Positions 51,978 to 60,689 of a stretch of 64,000 nt of DNA are shown in pieces. Within the stretch, counting starts at the first letter, position 1; each line of letters starts with the position of its first letter. The position numbers were made by a program, and so were the translations under genes. The notes under the pieces were generated by a model, which worked only from the letters and a program-made list of their open reading frames with translations, did not search any database and was not told the origin of the DNA. This DNA comes from Lachnospiraceae bacterium (lineage in GTDB: Bacteria > Bacillota > Clostridia > Lachnospirales > Lachnospiraceae): NCBI GenBank assembly GCA_021770755.1, contig JAETQI010000031.1, positions 1 through 64,000 on the forward strand, written 5' to 3'.

Positions 51978-52587
51978 GACGACCCGACCTTTCTGATCAC
52001 AAACAAGCCATTTTTTTGCCTCGGCTCATTTGTTTTATTCATGAGTTAAATGTTTTAGTATTTCTTTATGTAATAACATTACGATATTCTGGCAAAAAAG
52101 TCAATATAGATTCTGATTAACCTTGTCACTATGAACACCCAAATCCCTTGATTTTATAGGGATTTCATAAGTTCTGCGCCTTGTGACGAAATTTGGCTGT
52201 TCATTTTGTGCACTATCACCAATTTCTGTATTTTCGCAAATTTTCGTTTACAAGCAGTTTGCTTTTAGTAAGCATTAAATGTTTCACTAAATAATTTATT
52301 CTTTTAGTTTTTTGCTTTTATTATACGATATTTTTATTTTCGTTTGCGCCCTCTCATTTTTTGTCCAGCAAAATGATACTGTTCTATCCTTATTTCAGGG
52401 GAAATATTCAGACAATAACAAAAACAGAAAAATCCGTATGTCAAATTGACAATTCACTTTACTTTTACAGTGAATTGTTTTGTGCATTTTGACCTATATA
52501 TTTTAGTCTTGACTTTTGTTTTAGTTTTCACTATAATGAGCTCAATACCACTTAACAAAAAATTAAAGAAAAGGAGGCATATGACTG
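51978..52587. promoter_or_regulatory. 610-bp divergent control region of the glycan operon and its regulator
   Basis: This AT-rich gap has no gene. Minus-strand promoter toward the large binding protein: TTGACT (52099-52104), 17 bases, TAATGT (52076-52081). Plus-strand promoter toward the regulator: TTGACT (52509-52514), 17 bases, TATAAT (52532-52537). Related AT-rich strings recur: TTAAATGTTTTAGTA near 52046, TTAAATGTTTCACTA near 52275 and GTTTTCACTATAAT near 52524. These may be binding sites of the ArsR-like regulator. Confidence 0.65.
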
Positions 52588-53517
52588 ATGCTGTACTTTC
52601 GCTCTGTCGGCGAAGCCGAAAATGTCTTCAAGGCATTGAGTACACCCATGCGCGTGAAGATCATGGAAATGATATACGAAGACGACTCCCTCAGCATGAA
52701 CGATCTGGCAGAAGCGCTCGGTCTCACGAACGGCGCGATCTCCATGCATGTAGGAAAACTGGAGGAGGCAGGACTTGTGCGGATCAAGATCACCTCCGGC
52801 AAGCGCGGGACGATGAAGATCGTGCGCCCGCGGTATGACCGGCTGATGATCGACCTGGCGCCTGTCAAGGAAGCGAGGCGCTGCTACACGGACGATATCC
52901 GTGTCGGATATTACACGGCGTGCCACGCCACGCCGACCTGCGGGCTTGCCACGAGCAAGGAGATCATCGGCTCGCTCGACGATCCCAGGGTGTTCTCCTT
53001 CCCGGACCGTTTCCAGGCGGGGATCCTGTGGTTCACCAGCGGATATGTGGAATACAACCTGCCAAACCACCTGCAGGCAGGCCAGACCCTGTCAGAGCTG
53101 CAGATCTCCTTCGAGATCTCGTCGGAATGTCCGAACACCAATGAAGATTATCCCTCCGACATCTATTTCTCGATCAACGGGATCCCGCTCGGCATGTGGA
53201 TCAGCCCCGGCGATTACGGCGGGCGCAGCGGCTATGTGTCTCCGGCGTGGTGGCCGGAAAAACTGAATCAGTACGGTCTGCTCAAAACGCTGATCATCAA
53301 CAATGAGGGCTGCTTTATGGACGGGACAAACAAGCTCTCCGACGTGACGATCCAGGATCTTGGCCTGGACTACAACAGTTACATCACATTCAAGTTCGAG
53401 GTCCCAAGGGATACCGCAAACTGCGGCGGGTGTACCCTGTTTGGTGAGGATTTTGGCGACCACAACCAGGCGATCCGCATCAAGGCATACTATGATGAGG
53501 AAAACCCTGAGAATTAA
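52588..53517 (+). CDS. ArsR-like regulator with a large C-terminal sensor domain
   Basis: The protein has 309 residues. The winged HTH occupies residues about 8-75 (ENVFKALSTPMRVKIMEMIY, SMNDLAEALGLTNGAISMHV and KLEEAGLVRIKITSGKRG). The remaining 230 residues are beta-rich, with LQISFEISSECPNTNEDYPS, DIYFSINGIPLGMWISPGDY and TFKFEVPRDTANCGGC, and have nine or so cysteines. I do not recognise the domain; a jelly-roll sugar sensor would fit. Divergent to the glycan operon, it is its most likely regulator. AGGAGG lies ten bases upstream of the ATG. Confidence 0.8.
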   Translation: MLYFRSVGEAENVFKALSTPMRVKIMEMIYEDDSLSMNDLAEALGLTNGAISMHVGKLEEAGLVRIKITSGKRGTMKIVRPRYDRLMIDLAPVKEARRCYTDDIRVGYYTACHATPTCGLATSKEIIGSLDDPRVFSFPDRFQAGILWFTSGYVEYNLPNHLQAGQTLSELQISFEISSECPNTNEDYPSDIYFSINGIPLGMWISPGDYGGRSGYVSPAWWPEKLNQYGLLKTLIINNEGCFMDGTNKLSDVTIQDLGLDYNSYITFKFEVPRDTANCGGCTLFGEDFGDHNQAIRIKAYYDEENPEN

Positions 53518-53543
53518 AAAAACTGCCTGACGGCAGTTTTTTT
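53516..53543. terminator. Bidirectional terminator between regulator and uppP
   Basis: AAAAAAACTGCC, TGAC loop, GGCAGTTTTTTT: a stem with A-run and T-run that works in both directions. It serves the regulator gene and the convergent uppP. Confidence 0.85.
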
Positions 53544-53559
53544 AATTCTTTACAGATGC

Positions 53560-54408
53560 TTATACTGTGATCACACCGCAGAAACCAAGTATGATGACGA
53601 TCACACCCAGCACGATGCGGTACCAGCCAAAGATCTGGAAATCGTGCTTCTTGATATAATCCATCAAAAACCTGATCACAAAGAGGGAGACAAGGAACGA
53701 GACAAGCATTCCGACGATCAGCACGCCCGCTTCCAGCGTCGTGAACGAAAGCCCGAACTTAACCAGTTTCAGCAGGCTCGCGCCAAACATGACCGGTATG
53801 GCGAGGAAAAATGTGAATTCCGCCGCCACGCTTCTCGACACCCCGATCAGCAGCGCGCCCACGATCGTGGCGCCCGAGCGCGATGTGCCGGGGAATACCG
53901 CCGCGATCAACTGAAACACACCGATCAGAAACGCTGTCTGGAAAGTAATGTCGTCCAGCTTCCTGATCTTCGCCCTCTTTCCCTTATTCCTGCGCTCCAC
54001 GACGATAAACGCCACGCCAAAGACAATCAGTGCAAGCGCGACCGGTATCACATGGTAGAACAATGCCTCAAACACATCGTCAAACAGCAGTCCGACGATC
54101 GCCGCCGGAATGCACGCCACCACGATCTTGAGCCACAGCATGATCTTATCCGTCTCGATCACCGACTTTGACCTGTCTTTAAACTGAAACGGAAAGATCT
54201 TGTTCCAGAACAGGATCACGACCGCCATGATCGCGCCGAGCTGGATGACGACCAGAAACATCTCCAGAAATTCCGGCGTGCAGTCCAGCCTGATAAATTC
54301 GTCCAGAATGATCATATGCCCTGTGCTGCTGACAGGAAGCCATTCCGTGATCCCCTCGACGATCCCAAACAATATCGCCTTTAAAAGTTCGATCATAGAT
54401 TCGATCAT
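53560..54408 (-). CDS. uppP: Undecaprenyl-diphosphatase UppP
   Basis: A 282-residue inner-membrane enzyme that recycles the undecaprenyl carrier used for peptidoglycan and other wall polymers; extra activity gives bacitracin tolerance. Motif 1 is GIVEGITEWLPVSSTGHMI (about 15-33) and motif 2 is FPGTSRSGATIVGALLIG (about 164-181), with seven or eight helices. GGAGGGATTGATTT lies upstream of the ATG. It is the only gene between the bidirectional terminator and the patatin gene and is read on the same strand as the latter. Confidence 0.95.
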   Translation of the reverse strand: MIESMIELLKAILFGIVEGITEWLPVSSTGHMIILDEFIRLDCTPEFLEMFLVVIQLGAIMAVVILFWNKIFPFQFKDRSKSVIETDKIMLWLKIVVACIPAAIVGLLFDDVFEALFYHVIPVALALIVFGVAFIVVERRNKGKRAKIRKLDDITFQTAFLIGVFQLIAAVFPGTSRSGATIVGALLIGVSRSVAAEFTFFLAIPVMFGASLLKLVKFGLSFTTLEAGVLIVGMLVSFLVSLFVIRFLMDYIKKHDFQIFGWYRIVLGVIVIILGFCGVITV

Positions 54409-54427
54409 AAATCAATCCCTCCGCATT

Positions 54428-55291
54428 TTATTTTCCCGCAGATCCTAAAAACGCTTCCAACTGCCCGTAACACTTCTTCGCATCATGGTATCCGAGCTGG
54501 TACAGCGCTTCCAGCTTCCTCCTGTCCTTCTCGATCCGTCCGACTTCATTCACCACCTGCGGCCTGATGACAAAAGCCCTCCCTGCCTGCTCCTCCCCCT
54601 CCAGAAACCGAAGCGTCTCATTGTACCGCACATGGCGGTCAGAGACCAGCTCATACACTTTGGGAAACTTCGCGTATCTGAGCTTTATCATATTGCGCAT
54701 CGCCAGCGAAGCCTGCTTTCTGACATACCCTGTTTCCTTGGTGAGAATGACTACGTTCCTCACATTCCCGTCCGCGATCGACCTGCGGATGGGAATGGCA
54801 TCGGCGATCCCTCCGTCCAGATAGTCCTCACTGCCGATCCTCACATTCCTCGACACCAGCGGCAGGGACGCCGACGCACGCACTGCAATGATATCCCTGT
54901 GCATCTCGCGCAGCGGCATATACGCTGCCTCCCCGGTGCGGATATTCGTCACCACAGCGTAGGCATTCCCCTCATATCCCGCGGCAGTCTTATAATCATA
55001 GGGGATCAGTTTGTTGGGAATGGTATCATAGCACATATCCACATTGAACAGATCGCCCGTTGTCAGCAGGCTGCGCGCACTGCAGTAATCCCTGTCATTC
55101 AGATAGTCAAGTCCTACATGGTAGGAGCGCTTTTTCTGCTTTGAGATATAATTGCAGAGATGGCACGCCCCCGCCGACACTCCATAACAGTTTTTAAAAT
55201 ACAGATCCCTTTCCATAAAGTACTCGAGAACACCCGCGGTATATATTCCCTTCATGCCGCCGCCCTCAAGCACCAGACCACAATCTACCAT
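54428..55291 (-). CDS. Patatin-like phospholipase family protein
   Basis: The protein has 287 residues. The oxyanion loop is VLEGGGMKGIYTAGVLEYF (about 6-24), the nucleophile elbow YGVSAGACH (Ser near 37) and the catalytic Asp in DYLDGGIADAIPI near 155. The start at 55291 follows AGGAGGGGCT; the longer frame has no ribosome site. No signal peptide, so it is intracellular. It would hydrolyse acyl esters, but the substrate is unknown. Confidence 0.9.
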   Translation of the reverse strand: MVDCGLVLEGGGMKGIYTAGVLEYFMERDLYFKNCYGVSAGACHLCNYISKQKKRSYHVGLDYLNDRDYCSARSLLTTGDLFNVDMCYDTIPNKLIPYDYKTAAGYEGNAYAVVTNIRTGEAAYMPLREMHRDIIAVRASASLPLVSRNVRIGSEDYLDGGIADAIPIRRSIADGNVRNVVILTKETGYVRKQASLAMRNMIKLRYAKFPKVYELVSDRHVRYNETLRFLEGEEQAGRAFVIRPQVVNEVGRIEKDRRKLEALYQLGYHDAKKCYGQLEAFLGSAGK

Positions 55292-55307
55292 AGCCCCTCC
55301 TAAAACC

Positions 55308-55332
55308 GAAGAACGCTGCACTTGCGTTCTTC
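55308..55332 (-). terminator. Terminator between the aminotransferase and patatin genes
   Basis: Arms GAAGAACGC and GCGTTCTTC with a seven-base loop; on the minus strand followed by GGTTTT. The T-run is short, so some read-through is likely. Confidence 0.65.
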
Positions 55333-55354
55333 CCATGCAAAGCTTTAGAATTTC

Positions 55355-56557
55355 TTAGTCCGTGTTCTTTGCATTGTACTCCGTCTCAACAAATCTACGC
55401 AGCGCCGGCAGCGCGCGTCTCACCTTCTCCGTCTCCACGCAGTATGCCATCCGGAAGTACCCTGGGCATCCAAACGAGTCTCCAGGCACAAGCACCAAAT
55501 CGTAATCCATCGCCTTTTTACAGAACGCCACTGAGTCCTCCTCGAGCGCCTTCGGGAAGATATAGAATGTCCCGCCCGGCTTTACCACCTCAAACCCAAG
55601 GCTCACAAGCTCGTCATACAGGATCTTCATGTTGGTCTCATACACCGACAGATCTGATGTGATCCCCAAAACCTCCGCCACTGCTATCTGTATGATGGAG
55701 GGCGGGCAGTTATGACCGATTCCCCTCGAAATCTGCGCGCACATCGGCGAGATCAGCACACTGTCCGTACACCGGGGATTCGCCGCGATATACCCCAGAC
55801 GCTCCCCCGGGATCGACAGGGACTTTGCAAACGAGTAGCAGGAGAGGGAATTGTCATAATATTTCGACACATACGGCGCATCGACGCCCGCAAATAAGAT
55901 CTCCCTGTACGGCTCATCCGATATCAGGAAAATGTCATGACCGTACTCTTGCTGTTTCTCCTCAAGGACTGCGGCAAGCTTTCTGACCGTCTCCGTCGAA
56001 TAGACCGTCCCGGACGGATTGTTCGGCGTGTTGACCAGCACTGCCATCGTCCTAGGGTTCAGAACCTTGTCAAGCTCCTCAAAATTGATCTGAAACTGCG
56101 CCGTGTCGGCAGGCACAACCCGCAGCACAGCGCCAGTCTGTCCCACATAATGATCATACTCCGGGAAATACGGAGCGAAGGTGACCACCTCGTCGCCCGG
56201 CTGCGTGACCGCCCTGACCGCATGCGCGACCGCGCCCGCAGCCCCCGTCGTCATGAACAGATGCTCCGCCGTGTAGTCCATGCCAAACGTTTGATTCAGA
56301 AAGTCCGCAAATCTCGCGCGCACCGACGGAATCCCCTGTGACTGGCTGTAGCCGTGCAGCTCCATCGTATCGCGGCTCTGCAGCAGTTCCACCATCTTGT
56401 CCGTAAATGCCTGCGGCACCGCCACAGAAGGATTTCCAAGGCTGAAATCAAACACGTTCTCACCGCCGATCTCCTTCGCCCTTGCTGCTGCCCACTCCGA
56501 CATCTGCCGGATCACCGATTTTGCGCCGAGCATATCTTTATATTTCTGTGTGATCAT
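55355..56557 (-). CDS. Class I/II pyridoxal-phosphate aminotransferase
   Basis: A 400-residue aminotransferase related to AspC/PatA enzymes. It has DFSLGNPSVAVPQAF (near 37-51), NTPNNPSGTVYS near 175, ISDEPYREILFAG near 207 and the PLP Lys in SFAKSLSIPGERLGYI near 239. Substrate cannot be read from sequence; aspartate or aromatic amino acids are usual for this subgroup. GGAGGAGTAAG lies upstream of the ATG. Confidence 0.92.
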   Translation of the reverse strand: MITQKYKDMLGAKSVIRQMSEWAAARAKEIGGENVFDFSLGNPSVAVPQAFTDKMVELLQSRDTMELHGYSQSQGIPSVRARFADFLNQTFGMDYTAEHLFMTTGAAGAVAHAVRAVTQPGDEVVTFAPYFPEYDHYVGQTGAVLRVVPADTAQFQINFEELDKVLNPRTMAVLVNTPNNPSGTVYSTETVRKLAAVLEEKQQEYGHDIFLISDEPYREILFAGVDAPYVSKYYDNSLSCYSFAKSLSIPGERLGYIAANPRCTDSVLISPMCAQISRGIGHNCPPSIIQIAVAEVLGITSDLSVYETNMKILYDELVSLGFEVVKPGGTFYIFPKALEEDSVAFCKKAMDYDLVLVPGDSFGCPGYFRMAYCVETEKVRRALPALRRFVETEYNAKNTD

Positions 56558-56672
56558 CTTACTCCTCCATTCGATCGTGCATTCTCTTCATTCTGTTTCG
56601 TCTACTCATTGTATCACTATGACAGAAAAAATGCAATCATGTTCACACCCATCCGCTTTCGGCGTTTTTGTC

Positions 56673-59561
56673 TCAATCGCTCCTGGAATTGTCCGCCTCC
56701 GATGCCCTGCCGGTCAGGATATCATCCCTGTTCTCCAGTCCGAAATAGTAATCAAAAATATCCTTCCCCGCATGCGTCGCGTTCGACGAACCATATCCAT
56801 TTGCGATCCGCACCGCGATCGAGATCTCCGGATCCTGCGCAGGCGCACAGCCGATAAAAAGCGAGTGATCCGGCCTGTCCCCGGACTCCTGCGCAGTCCC
56901 CGTCTTGCCCGCGGCATCGATCTTCATGTCCCTCAGCACACTGTTGTTGCGGGCAAATAACAGCATCCCCTGCCAGACCGTATCCCATGTCGTTTCGTCC
57001 AGGTCGACCGTGCCCTGTATCACTGATTCACACTCTTCCACACTGCCATTCTGATCGCCGATCCCCTTCACCATAGACAGTCGGAAACTCGTTCCGCGCG
57101 TGGCGAGTGTATTCATGTAACGCGCTAACTGAACCGTCGTATAATTGTGTGTCCCCTGCCCGATCGCAGACGGGATCCCGTATTTTTGTGTGACATGCGG
57201 ACTGCTCTCCGCGATCTCCACACCGGATTTTTGATCCAGATCAAACATCACTGCGTATCGCTGCAGTACTTCCAATGCCTGCCCGTCGTCGTAAACCCCC
57301 GTCTCCTGCTGCCCTAACCGATAGGAAATGTCGCACAGATAATCATTGCATGAGTTCTGGATCGCGGCCGCGGCACTGTCGATCGTTCCGTGACCGCTGT
57401 GGCGCCAGCACCGGAGGGGCGGCGACACCTTGTCGAAGACACCGTCACAGACCACCGACGTGCCCGGATCGATCACGCCCTCCTGCAGTCCGGCGATCAC
57501 CGTCACCGGCTTTAGCGTGGAACCGGGCGCGGTCAACTGCTGTGTCGCACGGTTGTACAGCGGCAGTGACGGATCCCGAAGGAGCTGATCATAATATTCG
57601 CTGTCTATTTTATTGGTCAGACGGTTGTTGTCATAGCCAGGATAGGTCACACATGCAAGGATCTTTCCGGTATCCGCCTGAACGACCACCGCCGACGCGG
57701 AACAGGGATCGAGCGCAAGCTGCGCCGGCGTCAGCTCCACCTTGTCGATCTTCTTCCTGATCAGCGCAAACGGTCTCATCTCTCCCCGCAGGAACGCCTC
57801 ATAGTCGTCGTCGGCAGAAAGGATCTCCTGATCGTACAAGAGCCTGCAAAAGTCCCGTTCTGAGAGCTCTCCGTTGAAGACCATATACTTTAACAGGAGC
57901 TTCTCGACAGACGGACTCTGTTGAAAACAGTCCAAAATATAGTCTGCCGCCGCCAGATACGTCTCCTCGGCGGTGGAATACTTTGTCCCCTGCTCCAGTC
58001 TGTCCAGATCGACCCAGCCGTTTTTCAGCCATTCGTCAAAAACCGACCTGAAACTGGCTTCACGGTCCACAGCGTCTCCCGCCGCATCCCCGACCAGCCC
58101 GCTGTCCGACACCGCCGCAGACACGTAATCCCTCATCTCCTTCGAGAGCGTATCATACGAATGCGATGTATCCGTGAACACCGACCAAAGCTGTTCCCGC
58201 ACCTCTCTCTTTTTTTCCAGCATCCTCTGTATTATTTCCCGCTCCAGTTCAGAGGCGCTCTCCCGCTTCATTTCCGCGATGCTGACAATATCGTTCCGGA
58301 TCAGGGCGGCGTACACGTCATATACCGGTATCCTGATCTGTACGGAATCGCTGATCTTCGTCCTGTCAAAAGTTCTGGCGTCGACCAGATTGCCCGAGAG
58401 GATCCTGGCAAGCGTCTGCTCCAGGATCTGGTACACTGCCGTCTGCAGATCCCTGTCGATGCTGAGATAGACATCCTTTCCCACTGCCTGTTCCTGCAGG
58501 ATCTCACCCTCCCCCACGATCCGTCCGACATTGTTCACGATGACCGTCCGCTCCCCGCAGGTTCCCTGTAGCTGCGTCTCAAAATACTGCTCGATACCGG
58601 CTTTCCCGACAACCGAGTCCATCGAATATCCGGGATCTTCCGTTTGCAGCGTTTCCAGCTCCTCCGGCGAGATGTTTCCGATATAGCCCAAAATGTGGGC
58701 AAAAGACTCCCCTCCCGCATACACGCGCTCCCAGTCCTGCGCCACCTCGATCCCCGGAAAACAGCTCTTGTTTTCCATCACAAAAGCCACTGTCTCCTGA
58801 GAAATGTCTCTGGCTATGGTGACAGCCTGATACTTCTGATACGCATGCAGAGAGAGCATGTACCGGATCCCGACGATATCCAGCATCTCCTCTTTTGACA
58901 GGTTCTCCAAAAAATCTTCCGGCAGACCATACCGCACAAGCTCCTCCGGCGTGTACGCCTCCTCCTCTGTGCCATACAATGCAAATCGGTCGCCGTCCGC
59001 CAGATACTGCATCATCCCTGATGCACTGATCGTGGACTGTTCTGCTGACATTTCATCGGGATCCGCTTCCCCGAAGACATCCGCACGAAACCGCTGTAAC
59101 GCTGTTCCGCTCACTGTGTACTCGTATTCCCCGCCCGGGCCGACAGCGATCCTGAATGTATGCTGAAGCTGTTCCCCATTCTGGCGGAGCCGCTCCCGCA
59201 GCCGATAGATGACACTGTTCAGCGCGAGCTGCCGCTCGCGGTTTGTCTCATAGACGCTGTCATCCGCCATCGTGAGCGTGTATACCAGCCGGTTTGACGC
59301 GAGGATATTGCCGTTGCAGTCATATATGTTTCCCCGCGCACCCTTCTCCGTAATCGTCCTGGTGATCTTCAGCTCGAAATTTTCCGCGTACGACACACCG
59401 TCCACGATCTGAAGGATCCAGAGCCTGCGGAGTAATATCAGGCACAGGAACGTGAACACGGTATATAAGATCATGAGGCGGGGTTTCCTGTCCTCTTTCA
59501 CTGATTTCTTCTTATTCCAATTCCAAGTTTTCCAAATTTTCCAGACTATTGAACCGATCAT
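56673..59561 (-). CDS. Class B penicillin-binding protein (PBP2-like transpeptidase)
   Basis: The protein has 962 residues. A cytoplasmic start, a helix (about 28-48), the PBP dimer domain (KGARGNIYDCNGNILASNRLV near 73-93), then a transpeptidase domain with SxxK in TAPGSTLKPVTVIAG near 683-697, SxN in NSCNDYLCD near 737, and KTG in AAGKTGTAQE near 890. It is larger than enterobacterial PBP2 (about 630) owing to extra segments (about 400-600), as often seen in clostridia. It would cross-link peptidoglycan during elongation. GGGGAG lies upstream of the ATG, and the leader and promoter carry dyads (59582-59595, 59743-59762). Confidence 0.93.
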   Translation of the reverse strand: MIGSIVWKIWKTWNWNKKKSVKEDRKPRLMILYTVFTFLCLILLRRLWILQIVDGVSYAENFELKITRTITEKGARGNIYDCNGNILASNRLVYTLTMADDSVYETNRERQLALNSVIYRLRERLRQNGEQLQHTFRIAVGPGGEYEYTVSGTALQRFRADVFGEADPDEMSAEQSTISASGMMQYLADGDRFALYGTEEEAYTPEELVRYGLPEDFLENLSKEEMLDIVGIRYMLSLHAYQKYQAVTIARDISQETVAFVMENKSCFPGIEVAQDWERVYAGGESFAHILGYIGNISPEELETLQTEDPGYSMDSVVGKAGIEQYFETQLQGTCGERTVIVNNVGRIVGEGEILQEQAVGKDVYLSIDRDLQTAVYQILEQTLARILSGNLVDARTFDRTKISDSVQIRIPVYDVYAALIRNDIVSIAEMKRESASELEREIIQRMLEKKREVREQLWSVFTDTSHSYDTLSKEMRDYVSAAVSDSGLVGDAAGDAVDREASFRSVFDEWLKNGWVDLDRLEQGTKYSTAEETYLAAADYILDCFQQSPSVEKLLLKYMVFNGELSERDFCRLLYDQEILSADDDYEAFLRGEMRPFALIRKKIDKVELTPAQLALDPCSASAVVVQADTGKILACVTYPGYDNNRLTNKIDSEYYDQLLRDPSLPLYNRATQQLTAPGSTLKPVTVIAGLQEGVIDPGTSVVCDGVFDKVSPPLRCWRHSGHGTIDSAAAAIQNSCNDYLCDISYRLGQQETGVYDDGQALEVLQRYAVMFDLDQKSGVEIAESSPHVTQKYGIPSAIGQGTHNYTTVQLARYMNTLATRGTSFRLSMVKGIGDQNGSVEECESVIQGTVDLDETTWDTVWQGMLLFARNNSVLRDMKIDAAGKTGTAQESGDRPDHSLFIGCAPAQDPEISIAVRIANGYGSSNATHAGKDIFDYYFGLENRDDILTGRASEADNSRSD

Positions 59562-59581
59562 CGATACTCCCCTTTCTTTTT

Positions 59582-59595
59582 CTTACAATTGTAAG
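59582..59595. promoter_or_regulatory. Palindrome in the leader of the PBP gene (BlaI-like site)
   Basis: CTTACAATTGTAAG is a perfect 14-base palindrome 20 bases from the ATG. It contains the TACA..TGTA core of BlaI/MecI operators. Confidence 0.55.
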
Positions 59596-59742
59596 ATTTA
59601 AGAGCAATAAGAAACTGTCACAAAATAAACGAACCATCTGACTTGTCTAAATGCCCATTTGCGGAAAAAAAGAACAGCGTCATATGTCTGATTTATTTCT
59701 GAACAGTTCCTTGCCTTTCACAATACATATTTCTTTTTTAAT

Positions 59743-59772
59743 AATATTACACTCGTAATATTTATTTGTCAA
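59743..59772 (-). promoter_or_regulatory. PBP promoter overlapped by a 20-bp dyad
   Basis: TTGACA (59767-59772), 17 bases, TAATAT (59744-59749) on the minus strand. AATATTACACTCGTAATATT (59743-59762) is a dyad with 8-base arms and a 4-base centre that covers the -10 and spacer, as repressor sites do. Confidence 0.65.
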
Positions 59773-59792
59773 GCTTATCTGTATCTCGTCTA

Positions 59793-59936
59793 CTAACCAA
59801 TCAGACACCGCTTTCCCTCGAAGGCAAACCCATACTTTCCGATCTTCTCCGGCGCGAAGCCCTCCGCGGCCAGCTCCGCCGCGTATGCGTCGTATTCACC
59901 ACTTTGCGTGAGATTTGCACCGAATTCAGTCAACAT
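59793..59936 (-). pseudogene. Gene remnant fused to the dispersed repeat
   Basis: The frame begins in the repeat (MLTEFGANLTQSG) and continues EYDAYAAELAAEGFAPEKIG, KYGFAFEGKRCLIG to TAG. The second part has normal coding character and looks like the C-terminus of an unknown protein cut by the repeat. Confidence 0.4.
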
Positions 59937-60040
59937 AGCCCGCTATGCCTCCTTCATTCGGCCAATCATCTGTAAGATGATTTAATCTCCCACAAACTGT
60001 GACGCACATCTGACAGAAAGCATTTTTCAAACACGCTCTA
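59899..60040 (-). repeat. Dispersed repeat element, 142-bp inverted copy
   Basis: Read on the minus strand, it matches 12567-12690 almost base for base, apart from two or three substitutions and a longer internal hairpin, AATCATCTTACAGATGATT (a 7-base perfect stem), where the other copy has only three bases. Confidence 0.8.
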
Positions 60041-60156
60041 GGCTGAATTGTAACTACAATTTACATTTTTTGAAGATCCTTGTCTTGAAATAGTTGAGTT
60101 TTTGTAGTAAGATATGCAAAATAAGCGTTCTTAGCATCGATAAGGAGAGATAATAT

Positions 60157-60654
60157 ATGGATCGTACAGGCTGGGTTATGCCAACGCATATCATTGCGGG
60201 GGCAGGTGTTGTCATAAATGATAAAGATGAAGTACTTATGGTAAAAACATACAATGCAGGCTGGGTATTTCCCGGAGGACAGGTGGAAGTTGGAGAAAAT
60301 GTCATTGATGCGGTGAAGCGGGAGATCATGGAGGAGACTGGAATCGATGTGGAGGTGGGGGAGGTATTCTGCATTTCCTCCAATACCGGAAAATATCCCG
60401 GATACAACGGGGTGGAAGAAGTGCCGACGAAGATCATGCTGGACTTTATATGTAAGGCAGTGAGCGGGACGCCAAGACCGTCTGATGAGAATTCAGAATC
60501 CGCATATGTATCAAAAGAAAAGGCGCTGGAACTGATCCAGTCGCCGAACATCATCGAGCGGTATAAAGCATATATGGAGTATTCGGGCAGACCGGTCTAT
60601 ATGGAGTATGTCACAAGACCCTGCTTTGAGCTGAAATTAAAACGGCTGATCTAA
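60157..60654 (+). CDS. NUDIX hydrolase
   Basis: A 165-residue protein with the nudix box GGQVEVGENVIDAVKREIMEETGI (about 41-64), matching G-x5-E-x7-REUXEExGU, which binds the metal and cleaves nucleoside diphosphates linked to other groups. The preceding strand VINDKDEVLMVKTYNAGWVFP is typical. AAGGAGAGATAAT precedes the ATG. Substrate unknown. Confidence 0.9.
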   Translation: MDRTGWVMPTHIIAGAGVVINDKDEVLMVKTYNAGWVFPGGQVEVGENVIDAVKREIMEETGIDVEVGEVFCISSNTGKYPGYNGVEEVPTKIMLDFICKAVSGTPRPSDENSESAYVSKEKALELIQSPNIIERYKAYMEYSGRPVYMEYVTRPCFELKLKRLI

Positions 60655-60689
60655 AAACGGATTGATCCTGTAATACGATAGTTGCAGGA

